Assembly (NCBI RefSeq): GCF_010560025.1
Contig: NZ_SAIY01000013.1
Span: 62,001-126,000 of the forward strand
Length of the DNA stretch: 64,000 nt
DNA from: Verrucosispora sioxanthis
Lineage (GTDB): Bacteria > Actinomycetota > Actinomycetes > Mycobacteriales > Micromonosporaceae
Direction: 5' to 3'
In this document: one piece after another, positions 42,888 to 51,827 of the stretch
Numbering within the stretch: position 1 is the stretch's first letter
Layout of the letters: the number at the start of each line of letters is the position of its first letter
Notes under the pieces: generated by a model
Databases searched by the model: none
Told to the model about the DNA's origin: nothing
Seen by the model: only the letters and a program-made list of their open reading frames with translations
Program-made: the position numbers and the translations under genes

Positions 42888-44360
42888 ATGCGCAAGACCT
42901 CCGTCATCGCCCTGGTCGCCGGCATGGTCGCCGGTCTGGCCGGGCTCGGCCTCATGCCCCGGCAACCTCGGCTGACCGCACAGACGACCGGCGACGCCGA
43001 CCTGGCCGCCGCCGCCCGGGCGGCCGTGGCCGACCCCGCCGGCTACCGTGGCCTCGCCGTCGCCCTGGTCGACGGAGGGCGGATCCGCACCGCCGGCCTC
43101 GGTGACCGCGACGGCGCCGGCAACCCGGTCCGGCCGGACACCCCGTTCGAGATCGGATCGGTGCCCAAGGTGCTCACCGGCATGCTGCTGGCCCATCAGA
43201 TCAACGCCGGGGCGGTACGCCCCGACGACACCCTCGGCGCGACCTGGCCGGCGATCACCGGTGCCGCCCGGGACGTGACCCTGGCCGAGCTGGCCAGCCA
43301 CCGCGCCGGGTTGCCCCGGATCGTGCTCAGCTCGGTCACCGACTGGGCTCGCACGATCTGGGCCAACTACGCGGCCGGCAACCCGTACGCCGGGCAGGAC
43401 GTCGACCGGGTCCGCGCCGCCGCGAACGACCAGACACCCGGCGACGGCCGGGGCGAGGTCCACTACTCGAATCTCGGCATGGCGCTGCTCGGCCAGGCTC
43501 TCGCGGCCGACGCCGGCACCGGCTACCCCGAGCTGCTCGACCGGGAACTGTTGACCCCGCTGGGCATGACCGCGACCATCCAGGTCACCAACTCGGAAGC
43601 GTTGCCCGCCGATCGGGCCGAGGGTGCCCGGGGCAGTGGCCGCACCCCGGACCCGTGGATCGGCACCGGATACGCCGCCGCCGGTCTCGGCTACTGGTCC
43701 ACCGTGGAGGATCTCGCGCGACTCGTCGCGGCCACCGCCGCCGGTACCGCGCCCGGCGCCGAGGCCCGCGATCCGCGCTTCGACGACACCGACGGCACCC
43801 GCATCGGGTACGGCTGGCTCACCACCCGCTACGGCGACCGGGAGATCACCTGGCACAACGGCGCCACCGGCGGCTTCCACTCGTACGTCGGCTTCGACCG
43901 GGCCACCGGCCGGGGCGTGGTGGTGCTCGGCAACACCGACATGGGCGTCGAGCCCATCGGGCTGCGGCTGCTCGGGGTGCCCCGCGATTCGGCCGGTACC
44001 GCCACACCGGGACACCCCACCTGGATAGGGGTCGGGATCGCGCTGCTGTTCACCTTCATCGGTGGCCTGTCGCTGCTCGGCACCGCGCTGCGTGGCGCAC
44101 CGGACCGGCTGAGCGTGCTGTCGGGCGCCGTCTGGGCGGTTGTCTACCCGGCCCTGGGCCACCAGCTCGGCGACTGGTCGGCCGTGCCCGGCTGGCTCTG
44201 GCCGCTCGGGCTCGCGGCCTCCGGCGCCGGGCTGGCCCTGGCCGGGTACCGCTGGCGACGCCTGCCGGTCAACACCGCACCCCGGCGGTGGTCGCGGGTG
44301 GCGGCGACGACCGGCTCACTGGCCGTCGCCGCGACACTGACCGCCGCCCTGCTCTCCTGA
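42888..44360 (+). CDS. Membrane-anchored beta-lactamase-family serine hydrolase
   Basis: The start is ATG 42888, 6 nt after GGAAGGAG. A 490-residue protein: signal/anchor helix (residues 5-23), class-C-like hydrolase domain with SVPK (Ser91, Lys94), HYSN (Tyr193) and HNGATGG (third motif), then four C-terminal membrane helices (about 375-490). This layout is common in actinomycete D-aminopeptidase/esterase-like proteins acting outside the membrane. It follows the ArsR gene in the same direction and probably shares its transcript. Confidence 0.87.
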   Translation: MRKTSVIALVAGMVAGLAGLGLMPRQPRLTAQTTGDADLAAAARAAVADPAGYRGLAVALVDGGRIRTAGLGDRDGAGNPVRPDTPFEIGSVPKVLTGMLLAHQINAGAVRPDDTLGATWPAITGAARDVTLAELASHRAGLPRIVLSSVTDWARTIWANYAAGNPYAGQDVDRVRAAANDQTPGDGRGEVHYSNLGMALLGQALAADAGTGYPELLDRELLTPLGMTATIQVTNSEALPADRAEGARGSGRTPDPWIGTGYAAAGLGYWSTVEDLARLVAATAAGTAPGAEARDPRFDDTDGTRIGYGWLTTRYGDREITWHNGATGGFHSYVGFDRATGRGVVVLGNTDMGVEPIGLRLLGVPRDSAGTATPGHPTWIGVGIALLFTFIGGLSLLGTALRGAPDRLSVLSGAVWAVVYPALGHQLGDWSAVPGWLWPLGLAASGAGLALAGYRWRRLPVNTAPRRWSRVAATTGSLAVAATLTAALLS

Positions 44361-44371
44361 CCGCCAGCGGG

Positions 44372-45073
44372 TCAGGCCGGCGGCCGGGCGGCCCGGGTCA
44401 GCCGGAAGTGCTGCTGCTTGCCGTCGTCGCGGACCACCACGCCGTAGCGGGACAGTTCGGCGCGCAGCTCCCCGGCCTCGCCGCCCCGGTCGTGCTTCAA
44501 CGCCTCCTGCCGCGCCCGCAGCAGCGCATCCGCGCCCGCCGGCAGGCCGGGCAGATCGGGCACCCAGAGCCGGTACGCCGCGCGGTGCGGATCCGCCTCC
44601 GCCCACGGCCAACCGTGCTCCCGGAAGGCTTCGGCCAGCTCCCTCGCCGGCAGGTCGACCGACTGCCGGGCCAGCTCGGCGTCGTCCGCGTCGAGCAGCA
44701 CCAGGTGCTTGCCGTCCAGGTGGACAACCCGGGTGTCGCGCCGGTCGATCTCCCGTTCGGAGCTGCCCTCCCGCAGCCGGACCTCGGCACCGGACACGGT
44801 CACCCGTACCCGCTCGGCGGTGCCGATGGCGGCGATCACCAGCCCGACCAGGATCCCGACACCCACCCCAACGGGTAATGCGTACCGGTCGGGCAGGCCG
44901 TCGAGCGCTCGGAACAGGCCCTGCACCGGAGCCCAGGGCAGGTCGGCCACCCAACCGGACCCGGCCACCAGCAACCCACCCAGCGCTCCGCCGACCAGCG
45001 GGATCCCGCCCCAGAGCACGACCAGCTCGGTGATGCCACCACTGACCACGGTCGGTGTTCCGTACGCCCTCAC
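44372..45073 (-). CDS. YqeB-like membrane protein
   Basis: The start is GTG 45073, overlapping the stop of the ABC permease gene (GTGA, 45070-45073). A 233-residue protein with two N-terminal membrane helices (about 10-35 and 65-90) and a soluble domain resembling YqeB of Bacillus/actinomycetes (VRVTVSGAEVRLREG, VVHLDGKHLVLLD). Function unknown. Translational coupling to the ABC genes suggests a shared role in envelope stress or transport. Confidence 0.72.
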   Translation of the reverse strand: MRAYGTPTVVSGGITELVVLWGGIPLVGGALGGLLVAGSGWVADLPWAPVQGLFRALDGLPDRYALPVGVGVGILVGLVIAAIGTAERVRVTVSGAEVRLREGSSEREIDRRDTRVVHLDGKHLVLLDADDAELARQSVDLPARELAEAFREHGWPWAEADPHRAAYRLWVPDLPGLPAGADALLRARQEALKHDRGGEAGELRAELSRYGVVVRDDGKQQHFRLTRAARPPA

Positions 45074-45858
45074 GTCACCTCCCGCCGCAGGGTCCGGACC
45101 AGCCCGGCGACCAGCGGCACGACCAGCCACACCAGCAGCGACACCGCGAGCCTTCGCCATTGTCCAGCGGTCACCTCGGCGGTGAACAGCGGCTCCATGG
45201 TCAGGTTCGTGTCCAGCCAACCGGCGACGCGGTGCAGCGGCCGGACCAGCTCGCCCAGCACCGACCACACGATCGGCAGCACCAGGTAGACCACGATGGC
45301 CAGCGGACTGTGCAGCAGCAGCAGACCGAAGCCGGCCCCGATCAGCGCGGTGGCCACCTGGAACACGGCGGCGTGCACGAGCAGCATCCGGTCGAACTGC
45401 CAGCTTCCCGCGCCGCCGGTCGCCGACGAGACCAGCGTGCCGACGGCGGCCACCGCGAGACTGGTCAGCACCGACGCCAGCGCGGCCAGCACCACCGCGA
45501 CGAGCTTCGCCGCGATCACCCGTTCCCGCCGGGGCACCAGCGCGAAGGTGGTCAAGGCGGTGCGCTGGGACCACTCACTGGTGATCGACAGGATGCCCAG
45601 CACCGGCAGCAGGAAGCCCACCGGCACCAGCGACGGCGTGAAGAAGTTGGCGAAGGTCTGCTCGTCGTCCGGCGCGTACACCAGTTGCAGGGTGACGATG
45701 ACGGCGCTGACCAGGCCGATGGTGATCAGCAGCCAGCGACCTGCTCGGGTGTCGACGAGTTTGCGCAGCTCCACGGCGGTCAGCCGGGCCAGCGACGGCC
45801 GCTGCTCGGCCCGGCGGTGTGCCGGAGCGGCCTCGGGCGTGGTGGTGACGGTGGTCAT
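45070..45858 (-). CDS. ABC-2 type membrane permease
   Basis: A 262-residue protein with six predicted membrane helices; its ATG overlaps the ATPase stop. Features LTAVELRKLVDTRAGRW at the start and ITSEWSQRTALTTFALVPRR after helix 2 are typical of ABC-2 subunits in bacitracin-type or antimicrobial-export systems. It pairs with the ATPase 45855-46784. The cluster is divergent from a NarL-type sensor kinase, as in many drug-sensing ABC/two-component modules. Confidence 0.87.
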   Translation of the reverse strand: MTTVTTTPEAAPAHRRAEQRPSLARLTAVELRKLVDTRAGRWLLITIGLVSAVIVTLQLVYAPDDEQTFANFFTPSLVPVGFLLPVLGILSITSEWSQRTALTTFALVPRRERVIAAKLVAVVLAALASVLTSLAVAAVGTLVSSATGGAGSWQFDRMLLVHAAVFQVATALIGAGFGLLLLHSPLAIVVYLVLPIVWSVLGELVRPLHRVAGWLDTNLTMEPLFTAEVTAGQWRRLAVSLLVWLVVPLVAGLVRTLRREVT

Positions 45859-46784
45859 CGGACGACCTCCCCGGTCGGTTCGACGGTGGTGGTGGCGGGC
45901 ACGACCGGGTCGGGCGCGGTGGCGGTCAGGGTGAGGAACAATTGCTCCAGGCCGCCGCCGGCCGGACGTAGCTCGGTGAGGGCCACCCCGGCGGCCAGGG
46001 CGACCTGCCCGACCGCCTCGGTGTCGGCACCGACCAGCAGCCCTTCGGAGCCCTCGCTTACCGTCAGGCCGGCCCGGTGCAACGCGGCGCGCAACGCCGC
46101 GTCCTCGCGGGCCCGTACCACCGCGCCGTCGCCGGCGAGCAACTCGTCCTTGCCGCCCTGGGCCACGATCCGGCCGCCCCCGATAACCACCAGCCGGTCC
46201 GCGACCGCCTCCACCTCGCGCAACAGGTGGGAGGAGAGCAGCACGGTGCCGCCCCGGTCGGCGAAGTCGCGCAGCAGGCCGCGCATCCAGAAGATCCCTT
46301 CCGGGTCCAGGCCGTTCGCCGGCTCGTCGAGGATCAGCACCCGGGGGTCACCCAGCAGCGCGTGCGCCAGGCCGAGCCGCTGACGCATGCCCAGCGAGTA
46401 CGCCCGCACCCGCCGCCGGGCCGCTGTCGGGCCCAGCCCCACCCGGTCGAGCAGCTCGCCGACCAGGCGCCGGTCGACGCCCATCGTCGCCGCCGCCACG
46501 GCCAGTGCCTCCCGGCCGGTCCGCCCGGCGTGCTGGGCGGAGGCGTCCAGCAGCACCCCGACCGTACGGCCCGGGTTGGGCAGCTGCCGGTACGGCCGTC
46601 CGTCGACGGTGGCGGTGCCGGCGGTCGGCGGGGTGAGCCCGCAGATCATGCGCATGGTGGTGGACTTGCCGGCCCCGTTGGGGCCCAGGAACCCGGTGAC
46701 CGTGCCCGGTTCGCAGTGGAACGACACGTCCTCGACGGCGGTGTGCCGCCCGTACCGTTTGGTGAGCTGATGTACGGCGATCAT
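45855..46784 (-). CDS. ABC transporter ATPase (antimicrobial-export type)
   Basis: The start is ATG 46784 (MIAVHQLTKRYG). A 309-residue protein with GPNGAGKST (Walker A), YSLGMRQR (signature), VLILDEPANGLDP (Walker B) and the H-loop LLSSHLL. The C-terminal region ends in a short extension (LRPAGGGLEQLFLTLT). It energises the overlapping permease. A dyad between this gene and the kinase gene is a likely response-regulator binding site. Confidence 0.92.
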   Translation of the reverse strand: MIAVHQLTKRYGRHTAVEDVSFHCEPGTVTGFLGPNGAGKSTTMRMICGLTPPTAGTATVDGRPYRQLPNPGRTVGVLLDASAQHAGRTGREALAVAAATMGVDRRLVGELLDRVGLGPTAARRRVRAYSLGMRQRLGLAHALLGDPRVLILDEPANGLDPEGIFWMRGLLRDFADRGGTVLLSSHLLREVEAVADRLVVIGGGRIVAQGGKDELLAGDGAVVRAREDAALRAALHRAGLTVSEGSEGLLVGADTEAVGQVALAAGVALTELRPAGGGLEQLFLTLTATAPDPVVPATTTVEPTGEVVR

Positions 46785-46845
46785 GGCTGCCAGCGTGTCC
46801 GAGCCGGCCGGCCATCCGCAGCGGCCATCGGTCTGCCCCGCGCAG

Positions 46846-46877
46846 ACCAAGGTCGATGCCGAGGTCGCGACTTTGGT
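46846..46877. promoter_or_regulatory. Inverted repeat in the ABC / two-component divergent region
   Basis: ACCAAGGTCG (46846-46855) and CGACTTTGGT (46868-46877), 9 of 10 positions complementary, 12 nt apart. It lies in the 133-nt region between the divergent ABC ATPase and kinase genes, a plausible target for the NarL-type response regulator. Confidence 0.5.
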
Positions 46878-46917
46878 AGCTGGTCCGGTGCCCGACCGGC
46901 TGCCTACCATTGCGCCT

Positions 46918-48162
46918 GTGACCAGCGCCGTCGTACTCGATCACCCGGGTCTGCTGCCCGGGGCGCTGGACCCTGGGGCGGGCCGCCGGTCACGGCGCAC
47001 CCCCCGTGACTGGCTTGTCGACAGCCTCGCCTTCCTGGTCTCCCTGGCCTGGGTGGTGCTGGCCACCTTCGACGCCGCCTCCCCGAACCCGACCTTCGCC
47101 GACCGGCTGCCTTACGACTGGATGATCGCGGCCGACGCCCTCTTCGGCCAGCTCTGCACGGCGGCGCTCTGGCTGCGGCGTCGCTGGCCGGTGGGGGTGG
47201 CCCTGGCGACGCTGCCGTTGGCGATGTTCTCCGTCGCCTCCAGCATCGCCCTGTTGATCATCTACTTCACGGTGGTGGTGCACCGTCGGACGGCGGTCGC
47301 CCTGGCCGTCACCGGAGCCGGGCTCGTCACCAGCTTCTTCTTCGCCCTGCTGCGTCCCGATCCCGTCAGCGGGTACTGGATATCCACCCTCTGGGGCGTG
47401 GTGATCACCCTGCTGGTGCTGGCCTGGGGCATGTTCGTGCGGGCGCGCCGGCAACTTGTGCTGTCGCTGCGCGAGCGCGCCGAGCGGGCCGAGGCCGAGC
47501 AGCAGCTGCGCGTCACCCAGGCGCGGCAGTTGGAGCGGACCCGCATCGCCCGGGAGATGCACGACGTGCTCGCCCACCGGATCTCGCTGCTCAGCCTGCA
47601 CGCCGGGGCGCTGGAGTTCCGCCCCGACGCGCCCGCCCCGGAGGTGGCCCGGGCGGCCGGGGTGATCCGGGACAGCGCGCACGCCGCCCTCCAGGATCTG
47701 CGCGAGGTGATCGGCGTGCTGCGCGCCGAGACCTCGCTGCCCGACGACCCGGAACGGCCCCAGCCGACCCTCGACGACCTACCGGCCCTGATCGCCGAGT
47801 CCCGGGCGGCCGGAACCCGCGTCGACCTGCGGGAGCAGGTGTCCGCGCCGGACCGGCTACCGGTGGCCGTGGGACGCAGCGTCTACCGCATCGTGCAGGA
47901 GGGGCTCACCAACGCCCGCAAGCACGCCCACGGCGCCGCCGTCACCGTCGGCCTCGACGGGGGGCCCGGTGACGGGCTGCGGGTGGAGATCCGTAACCGC
48001 AGGCCGGTGGGTGAGCTGCCCGGGACGGCCATCCCCGGCACCGGCACCGGTCTGGTCGGCATCGCCGAGCGGGTCAGTCTCGCCGGTGGGCGGATGGAGC
48101 ACGGCTGCGACGAGCGGGGCGACTTCCGGTTGGCCGCGTGGCTGCCGTGGCCGGCGACGTGA
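46918..48162 (+). CDS. NarL-type sensor histidine kinase
   Basis: The start is GTG 46918. A 414-residue protein with an N-terminal membrane domain of about five to six helices and no large outer loop, then HisKA_3 with REMHDVLAHRISLLSLHAG (phospho-acceptor His215) and a HATPase domain ending GTGTGLVGIAERV. Intramembrane-sensing kinases of this type usually respond to envelope-active compounds and regulate an adjacent ABC transporter, here the divergent ABC/YqeB genes. The cognate regulator follows after 88 nt. Confidence 0.9.
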   Translation: MTSAVVLDHPGLLPGALDPGAGRRSRRTPRDWLVDSLAFLVSLAWVVLATFDAASPNPTFADRLPYDWMIAADALFGQLCTAALWLRRRWPVGVALATLPLAMFSVASSIALLIIYFTVVVHRRTAVALAVTGAGLVTSFFFALLRPDPVSGYWISTLWGVVITLLVLAWGMFVRARRQLVLSLRERAERAEAEQQLRVTQARQLERTRIAREMHDVLAHRISLLSLHAGALEFRPDAPAPEVARAAGVIRDSAHAALQDLREVIGVLRAETSLPDDPERPQPTLDDLPALIAESRAAGTRVDLREQVSAPDRLPVAVGRSVYRIVQEGLTNARKHAHGAAVTVGLDGGPGDGLRVEIRNRRPVGELPGTAIPGTGTGLVGIAERVSLAGGRMEHGCDERGDFRLAAWLPWPAT

Positions 48163-48250
48163 CCGGCCCGGTGCCGGCCGCCGCCGAGGGCGGTGGCGCG
48201 GCGTCGGCGGAGGCAGCCGCCGACGCCCCGCTGCCGGCGGCGAGCAGTTG

Positions 48251-48898
48251 GTGCGGGTCCTGATCGTGGACGATGACGCGCTGGTACGCGCCGGTCTGTC
48301 GATGATCCTCGGCGGTACGCCGGACCTGAAGGTGGTCGGCGAGGCGGCCGACGGCAGCGAGGTCGTCCAGGCCGCCGCCGCGTGCCGGCCGGACGTGGTG
48401 CTGATGGACATCCGGATGCCCCGGCTGGACGGGCTGGCCGCCACCGAGGCGCTGCGCGGGCTGCCCCGGCCGCCGGAGGTGCTCGTGCTGACCACGTTCG
48501 ACGCCGACGAGCACGTGCTGCGGGCGCTGGCGCCGGGGCCGGCGGCTTCCTGCTGAAGGACACTCCGCCGGTGGAGATCGTGCGGGCGGTGCGCCGGGTG
48601 GCGGCCGGCGAGGCGACGCTGTCGCCGACGGTCACCGGACCCTCATCGAACACGTCACGGCCGGACCGGCGGCCGACCCACGGCGGACCGGGCCGCGCGC
48701 CTGATCGGGGGCCTGACCGAGCGGGAACGCGCCGTCGCCGTGGCGCTCGGTCGGGGGCGCACCAACGCCGAGATCGCCGCCGAGCTGTTCATGAGCGTGG
48801 CCACCGTCAAGGCGTACGTCTCCCGGCTGCTGACCCGGCTCGGACTCAACAACCGGGTGCAGGTGGCCCTGCTCGTCCACGACGCCGGGCTGGTCTGA
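48251..48898 (+). CDS. NarL-type response regulator, reading frame broken three times
   Basis: GTG 48251 starts an intact receiver up to about 48537 (LIVDDDALVRAG, phospho-acceptor Asp53 in VVLMDIRMP, Thr in VLVLTTF). The frame then steps back by one base three times, near 48538, 48638 and 48690. Each site reads correctly if one G or C is added, giving LAAGAGGFLLKDTPP, VTRTLIEHV and RRTRAARLIGGL in turn. The last frame holds the LuxR HTH (LTERERAVAVALGRGRTNAE, ATVKAYVSRLLTRL) and ends TGA 48896. As deposited, only a receiver fragment would be made. Three separate one-base losses in 160 nt suggest sequence error in GC runs. Confidence 0.8.
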
Positions 48899-48991
48899 AA
48901 ACCGGTTTGAACCATCCCGTCGCGGTGGCCGTACCACTGCTCGAGGTGCGGTGCTCAAGCGCACCGCTACCGGAGCTGCGGGAGGTCTGCC

Positions 48992-49660
48992 GTGCGAGTT
49001 GATGAGCAGTCGACGGATCCCATCGATCAGATTCTGGGCGAGTTGCCGGTCCCGACGCCGTTGACCCCCGAGGACGTCCGGCTGGCCGTCCGGGCGGTGG
49101 TCGTGCACGCGGCCGAGGAGTGGCCGTCCGGGGCGCTGTGCCGCAACGACGGTGCCCGGTTCCCCTGCCGGCTGCATCGTTGGGGTCGGACGGTACTGCT
49201 GAACCACGGGCTCAACGAGCGACAGCTCGACGCCCTGATCCGGCACGGCAATCCGTTCGTGCACGTGCCGTTCCCATTTCTGATCAATGGGCCGTCGGCG
49301 GGACGTACGCCCGCCGCGCGTCCGGCGGGCACTGACCGCGCCGCCGGTTACCCGCCGCGGGCCGCCGGTCATCCGGCACGACCCGACCGCGCCCCCGGGT
49401 ACCCGGCGCGTGGCCCGGCGCCCCGGGTGGCCGCCCCGGTTGGGCGTACCGGTGTGCGGGCGCCCGGCTCCGGCCGGCCGGTGGCACCCCGCCACCGCGC
49501 CGCGCTGGCCGCGGGCGAGCTGAGCGGGCTCGCCCGCCGGCGGTACGACGCCGGCCCGGAGCGCGCGGTCATTCCCCTCCCGCGCCCGGGCCGGCGTCGC
49601 GATGCACCGTGCGATCAGCGGTTCCCGGCCGGGATTCCGCAGCTGGGTGCCGCCCAGTAG
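48992..49660 (+). CDS. Small Cys/His-motif family protein, copy 2 of 3, with Pro/Ala/Arg-rich extension
   Basis: GTG 48992 follows GGGAGG by 6 nt. A 222-residue protein whose first 85 residues match the 11895 and 57013 proteins (LGELPVPTPLTPEDVRLAVR, CRNDGARFPCRLHRWG, GLNERQLDALI). The remaining 135 residues are low-complexity, rich in Pro, Ala, Arg and Gly with repeated GYP and RP units, probably disordered. The last 46 nt overlap the convergent carboxypeptidase gene. Function unknown. It lies 93 nt downstream of the response regulator. Confidence 0.75.
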   Translation: MRVDEQSTDPIDQILGELPVPTPLTPEDVRLAVRAVVVHAAEEWPSGALCRNDGARFPCRLHRWGRTVLLNHGLNERQLDALIRHGNPFVHVPFPFLINGPSAGRTPAARPAGTDRAAGYPPRAAGHPARPDRAPGYPARGPAPRVAAPVGRTGVRAPGSGRPVAPRHRAALAAGELSGLARRRYDAGPERAVIPLPRPGRRRDAPCDQRFPAGIPQLGAAQ

Positions 49661-50403
49661 GTGTTGTTCGCGCTGCGGTCCTGGTTGTTCTCCCGCCGCG
49701 AGTCCACGTGGACGTGGCTGTTGTGGCCGGACACGCCGGGCCCGATGATGCCGCTGAAACCGTGGTTGCGCGCCTGTCGGGCGATCTGGCACAGCGACCT
49801 GTCCCGGGAGATGAGGTCGGCGGCGTTGCCGTAGAGGTGCTGGCTGTCCGACGCCCCACCCACCCGGTTGTTGCAGGTGCGGCTGCGGAACCCGCTGGTC
49901 ACGATCAGCGGTTGGTCACCGAGGCTCTTGCGCAGCGCCTCCAGCTTCCACATGGTGCGCAGCGCGTTCTGCCGGGTCTGCCCGGTGCTCAGCGGGCCAC
50001 CGTCCCACCCGCTGCCGCCGCAGCCGTCGTCCATCTCGGTGTAGGCGAAGTGCCGGGGCGTGCAGTTGTTGTCCTGGAGCTGGTACAGCTTCCGGTAGGT
50101 CTGTGGCCCGGCGACCCCGTCGACCTTGAGGCCGTACGCGGACTGGAAGCGGCGAACCGCGGCGGCGGTCTTCGGGCCGAACCGGCCGTCGAGTTCCACG
50201 ACGTTGTTGTTGCCGGCCCAGCCGGCTATCCGTAGTTGCAGCTCGCGCACGTCGCTGCCGGAACGCCCCTGATAGAGGTTGCGGTTCCAGGTGTAGCAGC
50301 CGTCGGCATGGGCCGCTGGCGCGGCGACCACCGAGGCGATCGCGGCGCCCGGCAAGGCCAGGGCGAGGGCGACGACTGCCCGTTTCAAGGTGTGTACGCG
50401 CAC
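49615..50403 (-). CDS. Secreted peptidoglycan-binding D-Ala-D-Ala carboxypeptidase (M15 type)
   Basis: The start is GTG 50403 behind GGGAGG; the earlier in-frame ATG 50481 adds an implausible leader. A 262-residue precursor with a signal peptide (residues 1-34), an N-terminal PG_binding_1 domain (LQLRIAGWAGNNNVVELDGRFG and AAVRRFQSAYGLKVDG, quoted in part) and a C-terminal peptidase M15A domain. Zinc motifs are SQHLYGNAADL (H and D) and HNSHVHVD (second His pair). This matches the Streptomyces albus G carboxypeptidase layout. The predicted role is cell-wall peptide trimming outside the membrane. Confidence 0.87.
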   Translation of the reverse strand: MRVHTLKRAVVALALALPGAAIASVVAAPAAHADGCYTWNRNLYQGRSGSDVRELQLRIAGWAGNNNVVELDGRFGPKTAAAVRRFQSAYGLKVDGVAGPQTYRKLYQLQDNNCTPRHFAYTEMDDGCGGSGWDGGPLSTGQTRQNALRTMWKLEALRKSLGDQPLIVTSGFRSRTCNNRVGGASDSQHLYGNAADLISRDRSLCQIARQARNHGFSGIIGPGVSGHNSHVHVDSRRENNQDRSANNTYWAAPSCGIPAGNR

Positions 50404-50703
50404 AGAAGTCCTCCCGATAGGAGAGTGAATGGGATGCATCCGGGACTTCGACCAGGCTGTCCCGTGGATCCACCCTCGCACCGGAGCAGCCGATTGGAGG
50501 GGATAAACGAGAATTGTCCTCGCAATTCGCCTTACCTGGGCATTGCCTGTGAATTAGGCCCGTTTTGGAAACCGGCATTCGGTGGTGAGCAGCCGTAGAG
50601 CAGCCATTTCGGTGCGGAAGGTCGCAGCCGGTGCCACGGAGGGTGATGTTCACCGGGTCAACCGGCCCGGTAACGTCAGCGCCGGTGACGACGGGAGGTG
50701 GGC
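50404..50703. other. 300-nt divergent intergenic region without a gene
   Basis: This lies between the carboxypeptidase (leftward) and the gene at 50704 (rightward). It is noticeably AT-richer around 50505-50575, where promoters are likely. I see no convincing open reading frame or long palindrome. Confidence 0.5.
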
Positions 50704-51333
50704 GTGGCGCGTGGTGGCATCTTCTGTGTCGAGGGCCAGTGGCACCGTGACCTCAACGAGCGCGGATCCGTGCTGCCCACCCTGGAACTGCTCGAACGGC
50801 TGGGCAAGGTCCGCTTCATCCACAAGGACGCGGCCACCCGGGACGAGCTGTTCTACTTCATCGACCGCTGGCTGCTGAAGCAGTACGCCGACCACCGGCT
50901 CGGCTTCTTCGCCATGCACGGCGAACCGAACCGGTTGTGTCTCACCGACTGGCATTCGGTGGAACTCACCGAGGTGGCCGAGCTGATGGCCGGACGCTGC
51001 GAGGGACGACGCCTCTACTTCGGCAGTTGTTCGGTGCTACGTGCTCCCGAACCGGTGCTGCGGGACTTCCTCGCCGTCACCGGCGCCGCCTTGATCTGCG
51101 GCTTCACCCGCGAGGTGGACTGGGTCGAGTCGGCGGCGTTCGAGACCGTGCTGCTCGACGTGCTCGCCAACGGCCGCCGCCACAACGCCGCCGAGCTGCG
51201 GATGGGCTCGGCGCACTGGGCGCCGCTCGCGTCGTACCTGGGTTTCCGGATCATCTACGCCAACGGCCGGGCCTGGCGACCGTCGCTGCGCCCGCGCGTA
51301 CCCAGCCAGCCGTCCGTCGGTCAGCACGCCTGA
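50704..51333 (+). CDS. Conserved protein, possibly caspase/CHAT-fold (DUF6642-like)
   Basis: GTG 50704 lies 5 nt after GGGAGG. A 209-residue protein, no signal peptide or membrane helix. A conserved-looking His-Gly (LGFFAMHGEP) is followed about 45 residues later by RRLYFGSCSVLR, the order and hydrophobic context of the catalytic His and Cys of caspase-like (clan CD) peptidases. That reading is mine and unverified; the family may instead be the uncharacterised DUF6642. It is the first gene before a PPOX-type flavoenzyme 20 nt downstream. Confidence 0.6.
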   Translation: MARGGIFCVEGQWHRDLNERGSVLPTLELLERLGKVRFIHKDAATRDELFYFIDRWLLKQYADHRLGFFAMHGEPNRLCLTDWHSVELTEVAELMAGRCEGRRLYFGSCSVLRAPEPVLRDFLAVTGAALICGFTREVDWVESAAFETVLLDVLANGRRHNAAELRMGSAHWAPLASYLGFRIIYANGRAWRPSLRPRVPSQPSVGQHA

Positions 51334-51352
51334 GTGCTGGTAGAAACGAGCG

Positions 51353-51817
51353 ATGGCACGCATGATCGCGCGTAACACCCGGGTCGACCGGGACGCACTG
51401 CTCGAGTTCCTCCGCCCCCGGCACCGGGTGGTGCTGCTGACCACCCGCGCCGACGGCCGCCCACAGTCCTCGCCGGTCTCGGCCGGGCTGGACGCGCAGG
51501 GCCGGCTGGTTATCTCCACCTATCCGGAACGCGCGAAGGTCGCCAACATCCGCCGCGACCCCCGGGTGTCGGCCTGTGTGCTCTCCGACGACTGGAACGG
51601 TCCGTGGGTGCAGGTCGACGGCACCGCCGAGGTGCTCGACCTGCCCGAGGCCCTCGAACCGCTTGTGGAGTACTTCCGCAGTATCTCCGGCGAGCATCCG
51701 GACTGGGACGAATACCGGGAGGCGATGCGGCGGCAGGGCAAGTCGCTGATCAGGATCACCGTCACCGGCTGGGGCCCTGTGGCGACCGGAGGCTTTCCCG
51801 CTCGACTGGCCGAGTGA
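51353..51817 (+). CDS. PPOX-class F420/FMN-dependent oxidoreductase
   Basis: A 154-residue protein with the split-barrel flavin fold: HRVVLLTTRADGRPQSSPV (strands 1-3), GRLVISTYPERAKVANIRRD and VSACVLSDDW. This pattern is typical of actinobacterial F420-dependent PPOX-class enzymes. Substrate unknown. It lies 20 nt after the previous gene, probably co-transcribed, and is followed by a strong hairpin at 51828. Confidence 0.87.
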   Translation: MARMIARNTRVDRDALLEFLRPRHRVVLLTTRADGRPQSSPVSAGLDAQGRLVISTYPERAKVANIRRDPRVSACVLSDDWNGPWVQVDGTAEVLDLPEALEPLVEYFRSISGEHPDWDEYREAMRRQGKSLIRITVTGWGPVATGGFPARLAE

Positions 51818-51827
51818 GCCCCGCGAC

